A stretch of DNA of 64,000 nucleotides from Marifrigoribacter sp965178585 (GTDB lineage Bacteria > Bacteroidota > Bacteroidia > Flavobacteriales > Flavobacteriaceae): the NCBI GenBank assembly GCA_965178585.1, contig OZ238267.1:2294001-2358000 (forward strand), written 5' to 3'. Below are positions 1 through 9,277 of this stretch, piece after piece (within the stretch, counting starts at the first letter, position 1; each line of letters opens with the position of its first letter). A model generated the notes under the pieces. That model was not told the DNA's origin. It ran no database searches and saw only the letters and a list, made by a program, of their open reading frames with translations. Both the position numbers and the translations under genes were made by a program.

Positions 1-1596
1 GATTTCTATTATGGAAAAGGATCTACATTTCCAGATATAAATGGTGGTATTGGAATCTTATTTGAACAAGCATCTTCTAGAGGTCATGCACAAGAAAGTG
101 ACAATGGGATCCTAACTTTTCCATTTACAATTCGCAATCAATTTACCGCAGCGCTTTCTACTTTAGACGCAGCTGTTGGAATGCGTGAAGAAATACTTAA
201 TTATCAAAAAGAATTTTATGCAAATGCAAGAAAAGAATCTGCTAATGCTGGAGTTATTGTTTTTGGTGATGAAAAAGATGCTACTAAAGTAAATAAATTA
301 GCTGAAGTACTACTTCGCCATAAAATAGAAATTCATGAATTGAAAAAAGATTTTTCAAAAAACGGAAAGAACTATAAAAAAGGATTTAGTTATGTGATTC
401 CGAAGAATCAAAAACAACATCGATTAATAAATGCAATGTTTCAAAAGCGGACTACTTTTCAAGATAGTTTGTTTTATGACATTAGCGCGTGGACATTTCC
501 GCTTGCTTTTAATTTAGATTATGAAGAAAATGAATCTGCCAATAAACAAGGGGTAAAAGTTTCAGAAATAAAAAATAAAATACCAAATCCATCAAATTCG
601 AATTATGCTTATTTAATGGAATGGAACGATTATAACACACCAAAAGTGTTAAACAAACTTCTTGAAAAAGGCTTAAGAGTTAAAGTAGGATTAAAGCCAT
701 TTAAATTAGAAAAGAAGAGATATGATTACGGGACTATATTAATTCCTGTTCAAAATCAAAAATTAAATAATCAAGAATTATCGAAATTTATTAATGAGCT
801 TTCAAAAGATAACAATGTATTAATAAATGGAGTTTCTACAGGACTTACTGAAGGAATCGATTTAGGAAGTAGTAACTTTAGATTAATAGAACCTCAGAAA
901 GTTGCGTTGATAGTTGGAAAAGGAATTACTCCTTATGATGCAGGTGAGATTTGGCATTTATTTGATCAGCGTTATGACATGCTAATATCAAAATTAGATA
1001 CTCGTAACTTTAACAGAACAGATTTAAGCAAATACACCGACATTATTTTGCCTAATAGTTGGGGAAATGCCTTAACTAAAACGGATGCAGAAAAACTTAA
1101 AAAATGGGTTAAAGACGGAGGTACATTAATTGGATATAAAAATGCTGGTAAATGGTTTAACAGTAACGAAATATTAAAAATTGAATTTAAATCTAAAAAA
1201 GATACTGCTCAAAACATTTCTTTTGAACAAAAAAGAAATTATTTTGGAGCACAAGTAATTGGAGGAGCCATATTTGAAACAAAATTAGATCGTTCCCACC
1301 CTATTGCTTTTGGTTATAAAAACAATACACTTCCAGTATTTAGAAATTCAACACTTTTTATGAAACCAGATAAAAACAGTTTTAATAATCCTATTAATTA
1401 CACTATAGACCCACTTTTAAGTGGTTATATTTCTGATAAAAACCTATTAGAATTAAAAAGCACTAGTATGTTTAAAGTAGGAAAATTAGGAAAAGGAAAA
1501 GTGGTTTACTTTACAGATAACACCAATTTTAGGGCTTTTTGGTATGGCACTAACAAACTATTAATGAATGCTATATTTTTCGGTAATGAAATGTAA
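1..1596 (+). CDS. M14 family zinc carboxypeptidase, C-terminal part (5' truncated by window edge)
   Basis: The frame is open from base 1, so the visible 531 residues are the C-terminal part of a larger secreted peptidase; the Met at 181 is internal. Just before it, FEQASSRGHAQ matches the place of the catalytic Glu of M14 carboxypeptidases (compare TYEQAGHGRAG in the full-length paralogue at 39254). The zinc ligands lie upstream of the window. The rest resembles the paralogue's tail, including a glutamine-amidotransferase-like region with IALIVGKG-type and DIILPNSW-type segments. Family membership is well supported by the paralogue. The peptide substrate is unknown. About 140 bases with no clear terminator follow. 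Confidence 0.85.
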   Translation, partial: DFYYGKGSTFPDINGGIGILFEQASSRGHAQESDNGILTFPFTIRNQFTAALSTLDAAVGMREEILNYQKEFYANARKESANAGVIVFGDEKDATKVNKLAEVLLRHKIEIHELKKDFSKNGKNYKKGFSYVIPKNQKQHRLINAMFQKRTTFQDSLFYDISAWTFPLAFNLDYEENESANKQGVKVSEIKNKIPNPSNSNYAYLMEWNDYNTPKVLNKLLEKGLRVKVGLKPFKLEKKRYDYGTILIPVQNQKLNNQELSKFINELSKDNNVLINGVSTGLTEGIDLGSSNFRLIEPQKVALIVGKGITPYDAGEIWHLFDQRYDMLISKLDTRNFNRTDLSKYTDIILPNSWGNALTKTDAEKLKKWVKDGGTLIGYKNAGKWFNSNEILKIEFKSKKDTAQNISFEQKRNYFGAQVIGGAIFETKLDRSHPIAFGYKNNTLPVFRNSTLFMKPDKNSFNNPINYTIDPLLSGYISDKNLLELKSTSMFKVGKLGKGKVVYFTDNTNFRAFWYGTNKLLMNAIFFGNEM

Positions 1597-1736
1597 GTCA
1601 GCCTGTTAAATTAAAGCAGAAGAAATACTTTTCTATTTATTATTTAAGTTTGGTTTTTACCATTAATTGCAATAAATTTATAACTATATAGCTTCGAATT
1701 ATTTACAGCTATAAATTAATCCTAAATTTTTGGAAT

Positions 1737-3593
1737 ATGGGAGATCAAAAAATCAAGACTATAGCTAATAATAATTCACGTTCAAAATTTATTAGACATT
1801 TACTTAATGATATAAAATCACTTGAGTATATGCTTGAAAACGGTCTAGTAGAAAGTGGTATTACTAGAATTGGATCTGAACAAGAATTTTGTTTAGTTAA
1901 AAAAAACTGGAGACCTTCTAAAAAATCTGGAGAAATTTTAGTAGATATTAATGACCCTCATTTTACCACTGAAATAGCTTTATTTAATCTTGAGATTAAT
2001 TTAGATCCTTTAGAGTTAGAAACAGATGCCTTCTCAAAAGTTGAAGATCAATTATCTACCCTATTAGAAAAAGCAAAAAAAATTGCTAAAAAATACAATA
2101 ACAAAGTTATATTAACTGGTATACTCCCAACGATTAGTATAAAAGAACTTCAGTTTGATTATATGACCCCAAATCCAAGATATTGGATATTAAATGATAT
2201 GCTGAAGGATTTAAGAGGTAAAGATTTTAGATTGCATATTCGAGGTGTAGATGAGTTATTTGTTAAACACGATTCCGTTTTGTTTGAAGGCTGTAATACA
2301 AGCTTTCAAATGCACCTTCAAGTAGATCCAGATGATTTTATTTCTAGTTACAATTGGGCACAAGCAATTTCCGGTCCATTATTAGGCTTATGTACCAACT
2401 CTCCATTATTATTGGGACGTGAATTATGGAGTGAAACACGAATTGCATTATTTCAACAAAGCATCGATACTAGAAATTCCTCTAAAGCCTTGATAGATAA
2501 ACTATCTAGAGTTTCATTTACAAAAGAATGGGCACAAGGATCTATTATTGATATATTTAAAAATGATATAGCAAATCATAAAATAATTCTTTCCAAGGAC
2601 ATTGATAATGATTCTGAACTTGAATTAAAAAAAGGTAACACTCCAAATTTAGATGCATTATGCACTTTTAACGGTACTGTTTATAGATGGAACAGACCAT
2701 GTTATGGGGTTGGAAATGGAAAAGCTCACCTTCGAATTGAAAACAGATATATACCTGCAGGACCTACAGTAATTGACGAAATTGCAAATTTTGCATTCTG
2801 GGTTGGACTTATGATGGGTAGACCATCAAAATATGATGATATGCTTAGTCAAATGGACTTTAAAGAAGCTAAGTCCAATTTTGTAAAAGCAGCTAGAACA
2901 GGAAAAGAATCTGTAATGGTTTGGATGGGCAAGAAAATATCTATAAGAGATTTAATTATTAATGAATTATTACCAATAGCAAAAGAAGGACTTAAAAAAG
3001 TAAATATAGATCAAAAGGATATGGATCGCCTATTAGGAGTTATAGAAGGTAGAGCTTTATCCTTAACAGGTTCTCAATGGAAACTAAAAAACTATAGGTA
3101 TTTACGCAAACATTTAAAACAAGATGATGCGTTAATGGCTTTAACCAAAGCTATTTATAAAAACCAACAAGGAGATTTGGCAGTTCATGAATGGCCAATG
3201 ATTAATAAGCTTCCAAAAACATATCAAGATGCTCATTTAGTAAGTCATGTAATGTCAACCAGATTACATACTATTTACGAAAACGATTTAGCAGATTTAG
3301 CAAGTGAAATAATGATATGGAAAAACATTCATCACCTTCCTGTAGAAAATCCAAATGGAGAATTAGCTGGCCTATTAACTTGGGAACAATTAGAAGAATG
3401 TAAGAATAATAAAACCTATAAAAATGATTGTACTGTTACAGATATTATGATGAAAAATGTTTACATTGTCCGACCGGACACTAAGATATTAGAGGCATTA
3501 CATCTTATGAAAACTAACAATGTAACTTGCTTACCTGTAGTCCAAGAGAAAAATTTAGTAGGGATTATTACTATCAAAGATATTATCGCATAA
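1737..3593 (+). CDS. Glutamate-cysteine ligase-like (GCS2) protein with C-terminal CBS domain pair
   Basis: This 618-residue protein has an N-terminal GCS2-type ligase region; GSEQEF near residue 47 fits the metal/ATP-binding acidic motif of carboxylate-amine ligases. From about residue 496 to the end there are two CBS motifs (around HVMSTRL and DIMMKNV), usually an adenine-nucleotide sensor. GCS2 proteins join an amino group to the gamma or alpha carboxylate of an amino acid using ATP; the actual substrates here are unknown. Its stop overlaps the start of the deacylase gene (TAATG), so the two are likely translated together. It might make a glutamyl or N-acyl amino-acid compound that the neighbour hydrolyses. 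The general class is fairly sure, the reaction is not. Confidence 0.8.
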   Translation: MGDQKIKTIANNNSRSKFIRHLLNDIKSLEYMLENGLVESGITRIGSEQEFCLVKKNWRPSKKSGEILVDINDPHFTTEIALFNLEINLDPLELETDAFSKVEDQLSTLLEKAKKIAKKYNNKVILTGILPTISIKELQFDYMTPNPRYWILNDMLKDLRGKDFRLHIRGVDELFVKHDSVLFEGCNTSFQMHLQVDPDDFISSYNWAQAISGPLLGLCTNSPLLLGRELWSETRIALFQQSIDTRNSSKALIDKLSRVSFTKEWAQGSIIDIFKNDIANHKIILSKDIDNDSELELKKGNTPNLDALCTFNGTVYRWNRPCYGVGNGKAHLRIENRYIPAGPTVIDEIANFAFWVGLMMGRPSKYDDMLSQMDFKEAKSNFVKAARTGKESVMVWMGKKISIRDLIINELLPIAKEGLKKVNIDQKDMDRLLGVIEGRALSLTGSQWKLKNYRYLRKHLKQDDALMALTKAIYKNQQGDLAVHEWPMINKLPKTYQDAHLVSHVMSTRLHTIYENDLADLASEIMIWKNIHHLPVENPNGELAGLLTWEQLEECKNNKTYKNDCTVTDIMMKNVYIVRPDTKILEALHLMKTNNVTCLPVVQEKNLVGIITIKDIIA

Positions 3594-4798
3594 TGACTAA
3601 AGTTTTTAGTAAAGCATTAAATAAAACAATTGAGGTAGATCGCCTAATTGGAAAGATTAATGGATCACAACCTGGACCTACAATCATATTTACAGCAGGA
3701 ATGCACGGAAATGAGCCTTCTGGAATTTTTGCACTTCATGATATTATAAATGAAATTAAAGAAAAAAACATTTCAATTAATGGAAACATTTATGCTATTA
3801 GTGGAAATCTTACTGCTTTAAAAGAGGGAACACGATATATAAAACAAGATTTAAATAGAATGTGGACTTCTGAAAGAATGGAATTAATTAATTCTGGAAA
3901 TATTAAGAAAATTGGAGAAGAAACCATACAACAGTTAAATATTTACAATGTTATTAATAATATTCTAACTACTGAAGAGGGACCTTTTTATTTTATGGAT
4001 CTTCATACTACATCCAGTGAAACTACTCCATTTTTAACAGTAAACGATAGTATAATTAATAGAAAATTTACTGAACAATTCCCTGTTCCCTTAATATTAG
4101 GAATTGAAGAATATTTAGATGGCCCACTTCTAAGTTATCTTAATGAATTAGGGTACGTTGCATTTGGTTTTGAAGGAGGACAACACGATAGTCTTTCATC
4201 TATAGAAAATCATAAAGCATTTATTTACCAATCACTTGTTTATACTGAAAGTATCACAAAAAACGAAATTGATTTTCAGCATTATTACGATGCTTTAGCA
4301 AAAACTTCTGTAGATACTCGTAATATTTATGAGATATATTACCACTATAGAATTAAAGAAGATGAATCATTTACTATGAAGCCTGGATTCTTAAACTTTC
4401 AAAGAATAAATAAGGGACAAGAATTAGCAGATAGTGATGGTGAAGTAATTCTAGCAAAAAAGCAAGGTAGGATTTTAATGCCTCAATATCAAAGTCAAGG
4501 AGATGATGGATATTTTTCTATCCGTAAAATTCCTCAAGTATTTTTAAATTTATCAAATTCTTTTAGAAAATTAAGAGTCGATAAATTATTACCTATAATG
4601 CCAGGCATAAGATGGCAATCAGATAAACACGAATCATTAATTGTAAATAGAAAAATTGCTTGGTTATTTGCTAAACAGTTATTTCATTTAATGGGTTATA
4701 GAAGTAAAAAGCTTGATAAGACTCATTTAATTATTAAAAATCGTGAATCAGTATCAAGAAAAGATGAGTATAAAGGAGTTTTATGGGCTAAATCTTAG
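3593..4798 (+). CDS. Succinylglutamate desuccinylase / aspartoacylase family zinc hydrolase
   Basis: The 401-residue protein shows the AstE/AspA fold signature: GMHGNEPSG gives the first zinc His and Glu, DLNRMW is the conserved Asn-Arg substrate segment, and DLHTT carries the third zinc His. These enzymes hydrolyse N-acyl amino acids in the cytoplasm. The start chosen is the ATG inside TAATG at 3593, overlapping the previous stop; an earlier Met in this frame at 3527 would run back into the CBS domain and is rejected. Coupling to a GCS2 ligase suggests a linked make-and-break step on the same kind of amide. The exact acyl group cannot be read from sequence. Confidence 0.82.
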   Translation: MTKVFSKALNKTIEVDRLIGKINGSQPGPTIIFTAGMHGNEPSGIFALHDIINEIKEKNISINGNIYAISGNLTALKEGTRYIKQDLNRMWTSERMELINSGNIKKIGEETIQQLNIYNVINNILTTEEGPFYFMDLHTTSSETTPFLTVNDSIINRKFTEQFPVPLILGIEEYLDGPLLSYLNELGYVAFGFEGGQHDSLSSIENHKAFIYQSLVYTESITKNEIDFQHYYDALAKTSVDTRNIYEIYYHYRIKEDESFTMKPGFLNFQRINKGQELADSDGEVILAKKQGRILMPQYQSQGDDGYFSIRKIPQVFLNLSNSFRKLRVDKLLPIMPGIRWQSDKHESLIVNRKIAWLFAKQLFHLMGYRSKKLDKTHLIIKNRESVSRKDEYKGVLWAKS

Positions 4799-4832
4799 TT
4801 AACTATTATTATATTTTTTTATTTTTTACTAA

Positions 4833-5999
4833 ATGAATTTAATTAAAATAGAGACTCAAGAACAATCAAAGAAATTTATAAATTTCAATATTTTTCTTTA
4901 TAAAAATGAACCATTTTGGATCAGACCTATTGATAAAGAAATAGAAGAAATATTCAATCCTCAAAAAAACAATCATTATAAAAATGGAGAATGCATAAGA
5001 TGGATTCTTGAAAAAGACAACAAGGTAATTGGACGGATTGCAGCATTTGTAAATAATCACTCTTCACATTTAGACAACCAGCAACCTACTGGTGGTATTG
5101 GCTTTTTTGAATGTATAAATAATCAAGAAGCAGCAAATATACTTTTTGAAACTAGCAAGAAGTGGCTTATTGAAAAAGGAATGGAAGCTATGGACGGTCC
5201 CATTAATTTTGGTGAACGAGATAAATGGTGGGGATTATTGACAAAAGGGTTTGATCAAGAACCAAATTATCAATGCAATTATAATTTCTCTTATTACAAA
5301 GAATTATTTGAGAGCTATGGATTTCAAAATTATTTTGAACAATATACCTTCATTAGAAATATTATTGACCCTATTAATCATAGACTTCAATATAAAGCAG
5401 ATATAATTAAAAAAGACCCTGACTATTCTTTTGAACATTTCAGCTTAAAAAAAGTCGAGAAGCATACTAAAGACATAATAACTATTTATAATAAAGCATG
5501 GGTAAATCATAGTGGAGTTCCTAAAATGACCAAAGAAAAAGGTGAAGCTATTATGAATCAATTAAAGCCCATTTTAGATGAAAAAATAATTTGGCTAGGA
5601 TATTATAAAAATGAGCCCATTGCGTTTTATTTTAATATTCCAGATGTTAATCAACTAATTAAAAACATTAATGGCAAATTTAATTTTATAGGAATATTAA
5701 AATTTTTATGGAATAAAAGATTTAATAATAATCAAAAAATGTTAGGTATTATTTTTGGAGTTATTCCTGAATATCAGGGTAAAGGTGTAGATGGAGCTAT
5801 AATATTAGCTTCTTTAAATACATTACATCAATTATCGAAAAAATATCCCAAAACAGAAATTAAAGGAATAGGTGATTTCAATAAAAAAATGATTTTAGTT
5901 ATAAAACAAGTTGGCGGTGATATTAATAAAGTTCACACTACCTATCGTTATTTATTTGATAGAAACAAACCTTTTGAAAGAATGAAACAAATTTTATAA
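4833..5999 (+). CDS. GNAT-like N-acetyltransferase family protein (YghO-like)
   Basis: A 388-residue cytoplasmic protein. WILEKDNKVIGRIAAF resembles a GNAT beta-strand, and near residue 315 EYQGKGVDG fits the acetyl-CoA pyrophosphate loop (Q/R-x-x-G-x-G/A). The length and layout fit large GNAT-like proteins such as YghO, whose substrates are not established. It starts 34 bases after the deacylase and lies on the same strand, so it may belong to that operon. An acyltransferase next to a ligase and a deacylase would fit a small-molecule acylation route, but this is a guess from context. Confidence 0.65.
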   Translation: MNLIKIETQEQSKKFINFNIFLYKNEPFWIRPIDKEIEEIFNPQKNNHYKNGECIRWILEKDNKVIGRIAAFVNNHSSHLDNQQPTGGIGFFECINNQEAANILFETSKKWLIEKGMEAMDGPINFGERDKWWGLLTKGFDQEPNYQCNYNFSYYKELFESYGFQNYFEQYTFIRNIIDPINHRLQYKADIIKKDPDYSFEHFSLKKVEKHTKDIITIYNKAWVNHSGVPKMTKEKGEAIMNQLKPILDEKIIWLGYYKNEPIAFYFNIPDVNQLIKNINGKFNFIGILKFLWNKRFNNNQKMLGIIFGVIPEYQGKGVDGAIILASLNTLHQLSKKYPKTEIKGIGDFNKKMILVIKQVGGDINKVHTTYRYLFDRNKPFERMKQIL

Positions 6000-6026
6000 T
6001 TAAGCCTTTATTGAAGGTAATAAAAC

Positions 6027-6665
6027 TTAATTCTTCATTTTAGGAGGCATTGTTCCAAACACTTTGTCCCAAAACACATTTGAAACTCCAAAAGCTTTTT
6101 CAGGATACTTATAATGGTGTAATTGATGATGAAGCCAAAGATTTTCAAATCCTTTTGGTGCTTTCATTATATGAGTTGCTCTATGAACAAATGAATACAT
6201 TAAATATCCGCTAAAAAACCCAGGAAAAAAACCAAAAGTAAGATTTGGTATTCCAAAAATGTAAAAGATTAAATAAAATATACAAAATAAGAAACCAGCC
6301 ATTATAAAACCTGGTACTGGTGGCATTAGTAATCTTTCTTTATCTGTTGGGTATAAATGGTGTGCTCCATGCATTATAAAATGAAATCTTTGTGACCACT
6401 TTGCTTCTATTACCCAATGAAAAATATAACGATGAAGCATATACTCAGCAAAAGTCCAAAACAATACCCCAAATAAAAACAATCCAGAAAACGTTAATAC
6501 AGATATACCAATATTATTTAAAGCATAATAAACAGCAAATACAATTGCTAAACCATAAATTATAATGTTTGATAAAGGAGTAGTTTTTGTAAGGCTCTCT
6601 AAAACTGGACTTTTAAAAATTTTTGCTTTACCCTTATTATGTTCTGTTGTTACTTTTGGATTCAT
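6027..6665 (-). CDS. Fatty acid hydroxylase / sterol desaturase family membrane protein
   Basis: This 212-residue integral membrane protein has the di-iron histidine clusters of the family: LHRYIFHW, HGAHHLYP, HRATH and LHHQLHHY, with about four hydrophobic segments between them. Related bacterial and eukaryotic enzymes hydroxylate the 2-position of fatty acyl chains, for example in sphingolipids, which many Bacteroidota make. It starts 32 bases after the stop of the nitronate monooxygenase gene and is probably the last gene of the minus-strand run from mnmA. The convergent neighbour at 4833 ends 27 bases away and no clear terminator is seen between them. Confidence 0.85.
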   Translation of the reverse strand: MNPKVTTEHNKGKAKIFKSPVLESLTKTTPLSNIIIYGLAIVFAVYYALNNIGISVLTFSGLFLFGVLFWTFAEYMLHRYIFHWVIEAKWSQRFHFIMHGAHHLYPTDKERLLMPPVPGFIMAGFLFCIFYLIFYIFGIPNLTFGFFPGFFSGYLMYSFVHRATHIMKAPKGFENLWLHHQLHHYKYPEKAFGVSNVFWDKVFGTMPPKMKN

Positions 6666-6697
6666 AATAGTAACAAAATTAAAAAAATATTAAAAAT

Positions 6698-7639
6698 TTA
6701 AAAATATTTAATATTTTTTTTTTCTATTTCAAATTCAGAAATCATATCCTTAATAATTTCTGAGGCTGGTTTAATATCGCTAATAAGTCCAGCTATTTGA
6801 CCAATTTCTAATTCGCCTTCATCTAAATCTCCCTCAAACATTCCTTTTTTTGCTCTTGCTCTTCCTAAAAGTTTTAATAAATCTTCTTTAGAAGGGTTTG
6901 TTTTATAAAGTTCCAAAACATCATCAGCAAATTTATTCTTAAGTAATCGTACAGGAGCTAGTTCTTTTAAGGTTAAAAAAGTATCTCCATCTTTTGCTTC
7001 AGCAACTTTTTTCTTAAAGTTTATATGCGCACTCGACTCTTCACAAGCAACAAACCTACTCCCAACTTGTACACCATCAGCACCTAAAACCATAGCTGCT
7101 AACATTCCTCTTCCAGTAGCAATACCGCCAGCAGCAATTACCGGGATTTTAAGTTGAGCTTTTACCATTGGTATTAGTGTAAAAGTAGTGGTTTCTTCTC
7201 TTCCATTATGACCTCCAGCTTCAAATCCTTCAGCAACAATAGCGTCTACCCCAGCTTCCTGAGCTTTTAAAGCGAATTTTACGCTACTAACCACATGTAC
7301 AACCGTTATATTATTACCTTTTAACCTTGCGGTATGTGTTTTTGGATTTCCTGCAGAAGTAAAAACAATTTTCACTCCTTCATCAATAATAATTTGAATG
7401 ATTTCTTCAATATTTGGATATAACATTGGAACATTTACTCCAAATGGTTTGCTAGTGGCTTTCTTGCATTTTTGAATATGTTCTCTTAGAACTTCTGGAT
7501 ACATTGATCCCGCTCCTAACAGACCTAATCCTCCAGCATTACAAACAGCACTTGCTAACCTCCATCCACTATTCCAAATCATTCCTGCTTGAATAATTGG
7601 GTATTGAATATTAAAAAGTTGAGTGATTCTATTATGCAC
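6698..7639 (-). CDS. Nitronate monooxygenase (2-nitropropane dioxygenase-like)
   Basis: A 313-residue FMN-dependent TIM-barrel protein. IIQAGMIW near the N-terminus, AEGFEAGGHNG and the phosphate-binding AAGGIATGRG and GADGVQVGSRF segments are typical. Such enzymes oxidise alkyl nitronates; in many bacteria the physiological role is unclear. The start is GTG at 7639, since an in-frame stop lies three codons upstream and homologues begin with the same M-x-N-R-I-T-Q pattern. The GTG shares its first base with the subtilase stop (TAGTG), so translation is probably coupled, an odd pairing of a secreted protease with a cytoplasmic flavoenzyme. Confidence 0.88.
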   Translation of the reverse strand: MHNRITQLFNIQYPIIQAGMIWNSGWRLASAVCNAGGLGLLGAGSMYPEVLREHIQKCKKATSKPFGVNVPMLYPNIEEIIQIIIDEGVKIVFTSAGNPKTHTARLKGNNITVVHVVSSVKFALKAQEAGVDAIVAEGFEAGGHNGREETTTFTLIPMVKAQLKIPVIAAGGIATGRGMLAAMVLGADGVQVGSRFVACEESSAHINFKKKVAEAKDGDTFLTLKELAPVRLLKNKFADDVLELYKTNPSKEDLLKLLGRARAKKGMFEGDLDEGELEIGQIAGLISDIKPASEIIKDMISEFEIEKKNIKYF

Positions 7640-9267
7640 TATTCTTTAATTAACTTAAAGCTTATTTGTTTATTATTCGATCGGATTGAAGCAATATACA
7701 TTCCTGAATTTAATTCTCCAATATTAATTGAATTTGAATTTTTTGATATGGTGGTATTTAATACTTCATTTCCTAAAACAGTATAAACTGTAAAAGTAGC
7801 ATTACTGATACCTTCAGGGAAAGAAACATTTACTATTGAAGAAACAGGGTTTGGATATAATGCAAAATTCGACATTAAAAACTCCTCCTCAACTCCAAGT
7901 TGTTGAAGAGCTGCATAAGCATCTTCAAAATTTGGAATTCCATAACCCATTTGGTCTGTAGGGTTATTATATAGATGTGCTGATTCTCTAACAACTTGCA
8001 TAAGGTGTCCATTGGGCACTTCTGGTCTAGATTCCCATAAACAAGCAATAACTCCTGCCATTATTGGTGAACTAAATGATGTTCCGCTACTAGATCCCAC
8101 ATTCCCATTAGTTTCAATAACTGCAGAACCGGAACCTTGAGCCATTACATCTGGTTTTATCCTTCCGTCTGCTGTTGGTCCATATGAACTGAAAGATGCA
8201 TAACTCCCGTCAGAATTAACGGCTCCAATTGTTAAAACTCCAGGTGAATCTGCTGGGGTTCCAGGATATGGAGAACCTGTATTACCACTATTACCAGAAG
8301 AACACACAAGAATCATTCCTTTATCAAAAGCAATATTTCCTCCTCTTGCAGCAAAAGTTGTTTGACCATCTAAATCTTCATAAGAATGCGAATAACTGTT
8401 ATCATCATAACCTTTATAACTTAATGAAGTGTTTACCACATCAACACCTAGACTATCTGATCTCTCAAGAGCCTCGACCCAATGAGCTTCTTCTAATGGT
8501 GTTTCTGAAGGGTTATATTCAGTAACAAATAAATAATAAGACGCATTTGGAGCTGTGCCTACAAATTGGTCTTGTAAAAAGCCTGCTATATCACTAGATG
8601 TATTGGTTCCATGCGAACCGGTTCCATCTGCATTAACTACTCTAGCTTGAAAATCGTAAGTACCTAATAATCTACCCTCGTTAACCATATTAGCAAATCC
8701 CGGATTAGTATTTACAGTAGGAAATCCATTATCCAAAACAGCAATAATCATATTCTCACCCGTGTAATCTAGTTCATGTAAATAATCTCCTGAAAGCATT
8801 TCAATTTGATTTGCTGCTGCTCCATAATTATAAGTAATACGTTGGCTTGCAGCTGTTATTTTTTCAATTTCAAACTTATTTATTACAGGTTCTCCTGGAA
8901 AAAGATTTAAACTTTTATTAGCGAATTCTATATCAATTACAAATGGTAAATCTAAAAGGGCTTCTATATTAGCTTGAGTTCCTTTAACATATACACAATT
9001 CATCCATTTAGATTTTGCAAATACATTAATTCCTGATGCGTTTTTTATTTCAGTAATATAAACTTCATTTACTGGGACATCTCTTTCATCAATTGGCGTT
9101 CCTTGTAAAGTTTTACGATCAATTGCTTCCTGTGTCATAATTAAAATTGGATCTGCTAAAGAAGCTTCTACATTTTCTTTGTCGGCAAAAAATACCCAAG
9201 CATCTTGAGATTGAGCAAAACTTTGTTGGATAAATAAAATTGCGAATACTAGTAATAATTTTTTCAT
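7639..9267 (-). CDS. Secreted S8 (subtilisin-like) serine protease with T9SS type A sorting domain
   Basis: With the start at 9267 the protein has 542 residues: a signal peptide ending near SFAQ, a pro-region, a subtilase domain with Asp179 (VLDNG), His219 (GSHGT) and Ser397 (GTSFSSP), and a C-terminal beta domain beginning FALYPNPV, typical of type IX secretion cargo. A longer reading from GTG at 9294 would overlap mnmA and put residues in front of the signal peptide, so it is rejected. It should be exported by Sec, moved over the outer membrane by T9SS and cut at the C-terminal domain. Only ten bases separate it from mnmA. Confidence 0.92.
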   Translation of the reverse strand: MKKLLLVFAILFIQQSFAQSQDAWVFFADKENVEASLADPILIMTQEAIDRKTLQGTPIDERDVPVNEVYITEIKNASGINVFAKSKWMNCVYVKGTQANIEALLDLPFVIDIEFANKSLNLFPGEPVINKFEIEKITAASQRITYNYGAAANQIEMLSGDYLHELDYTGENMIIAVLDNGFPTVNTNPGFANMVNEGRLLGTYDFQARVVNADGTGSHGTNTSSDIAGFLQDQFVGTAPNASYYLFVTEYNPSETPLEEAHWVEALERSDSLGVDVVNTSLSYKGYDDNSYSHSYEDLDGQTTFAARGGNIAFDKGMILVCSSGNSGNTGSPYPGTPADSPGVLTIGAVNSDGSYASFSSYGPTADGRIKPDVMAQGSGSAVIETNGNVGSSSGTSFSSPIMAGVIACLWESRPEVPNGHLMQVVRESAHLYNNPTDQMGYGIPNFEDAYAALQQLGVEEEFLMSNFALYPNPVSSIVNVSFPEGISNATFTVYTVLGNEVLNTTISKNSNSINIGELNSGMYIASIRSNNKQISFKLIKE

Positions 9268-9277
9268 AGTTTTTTTA

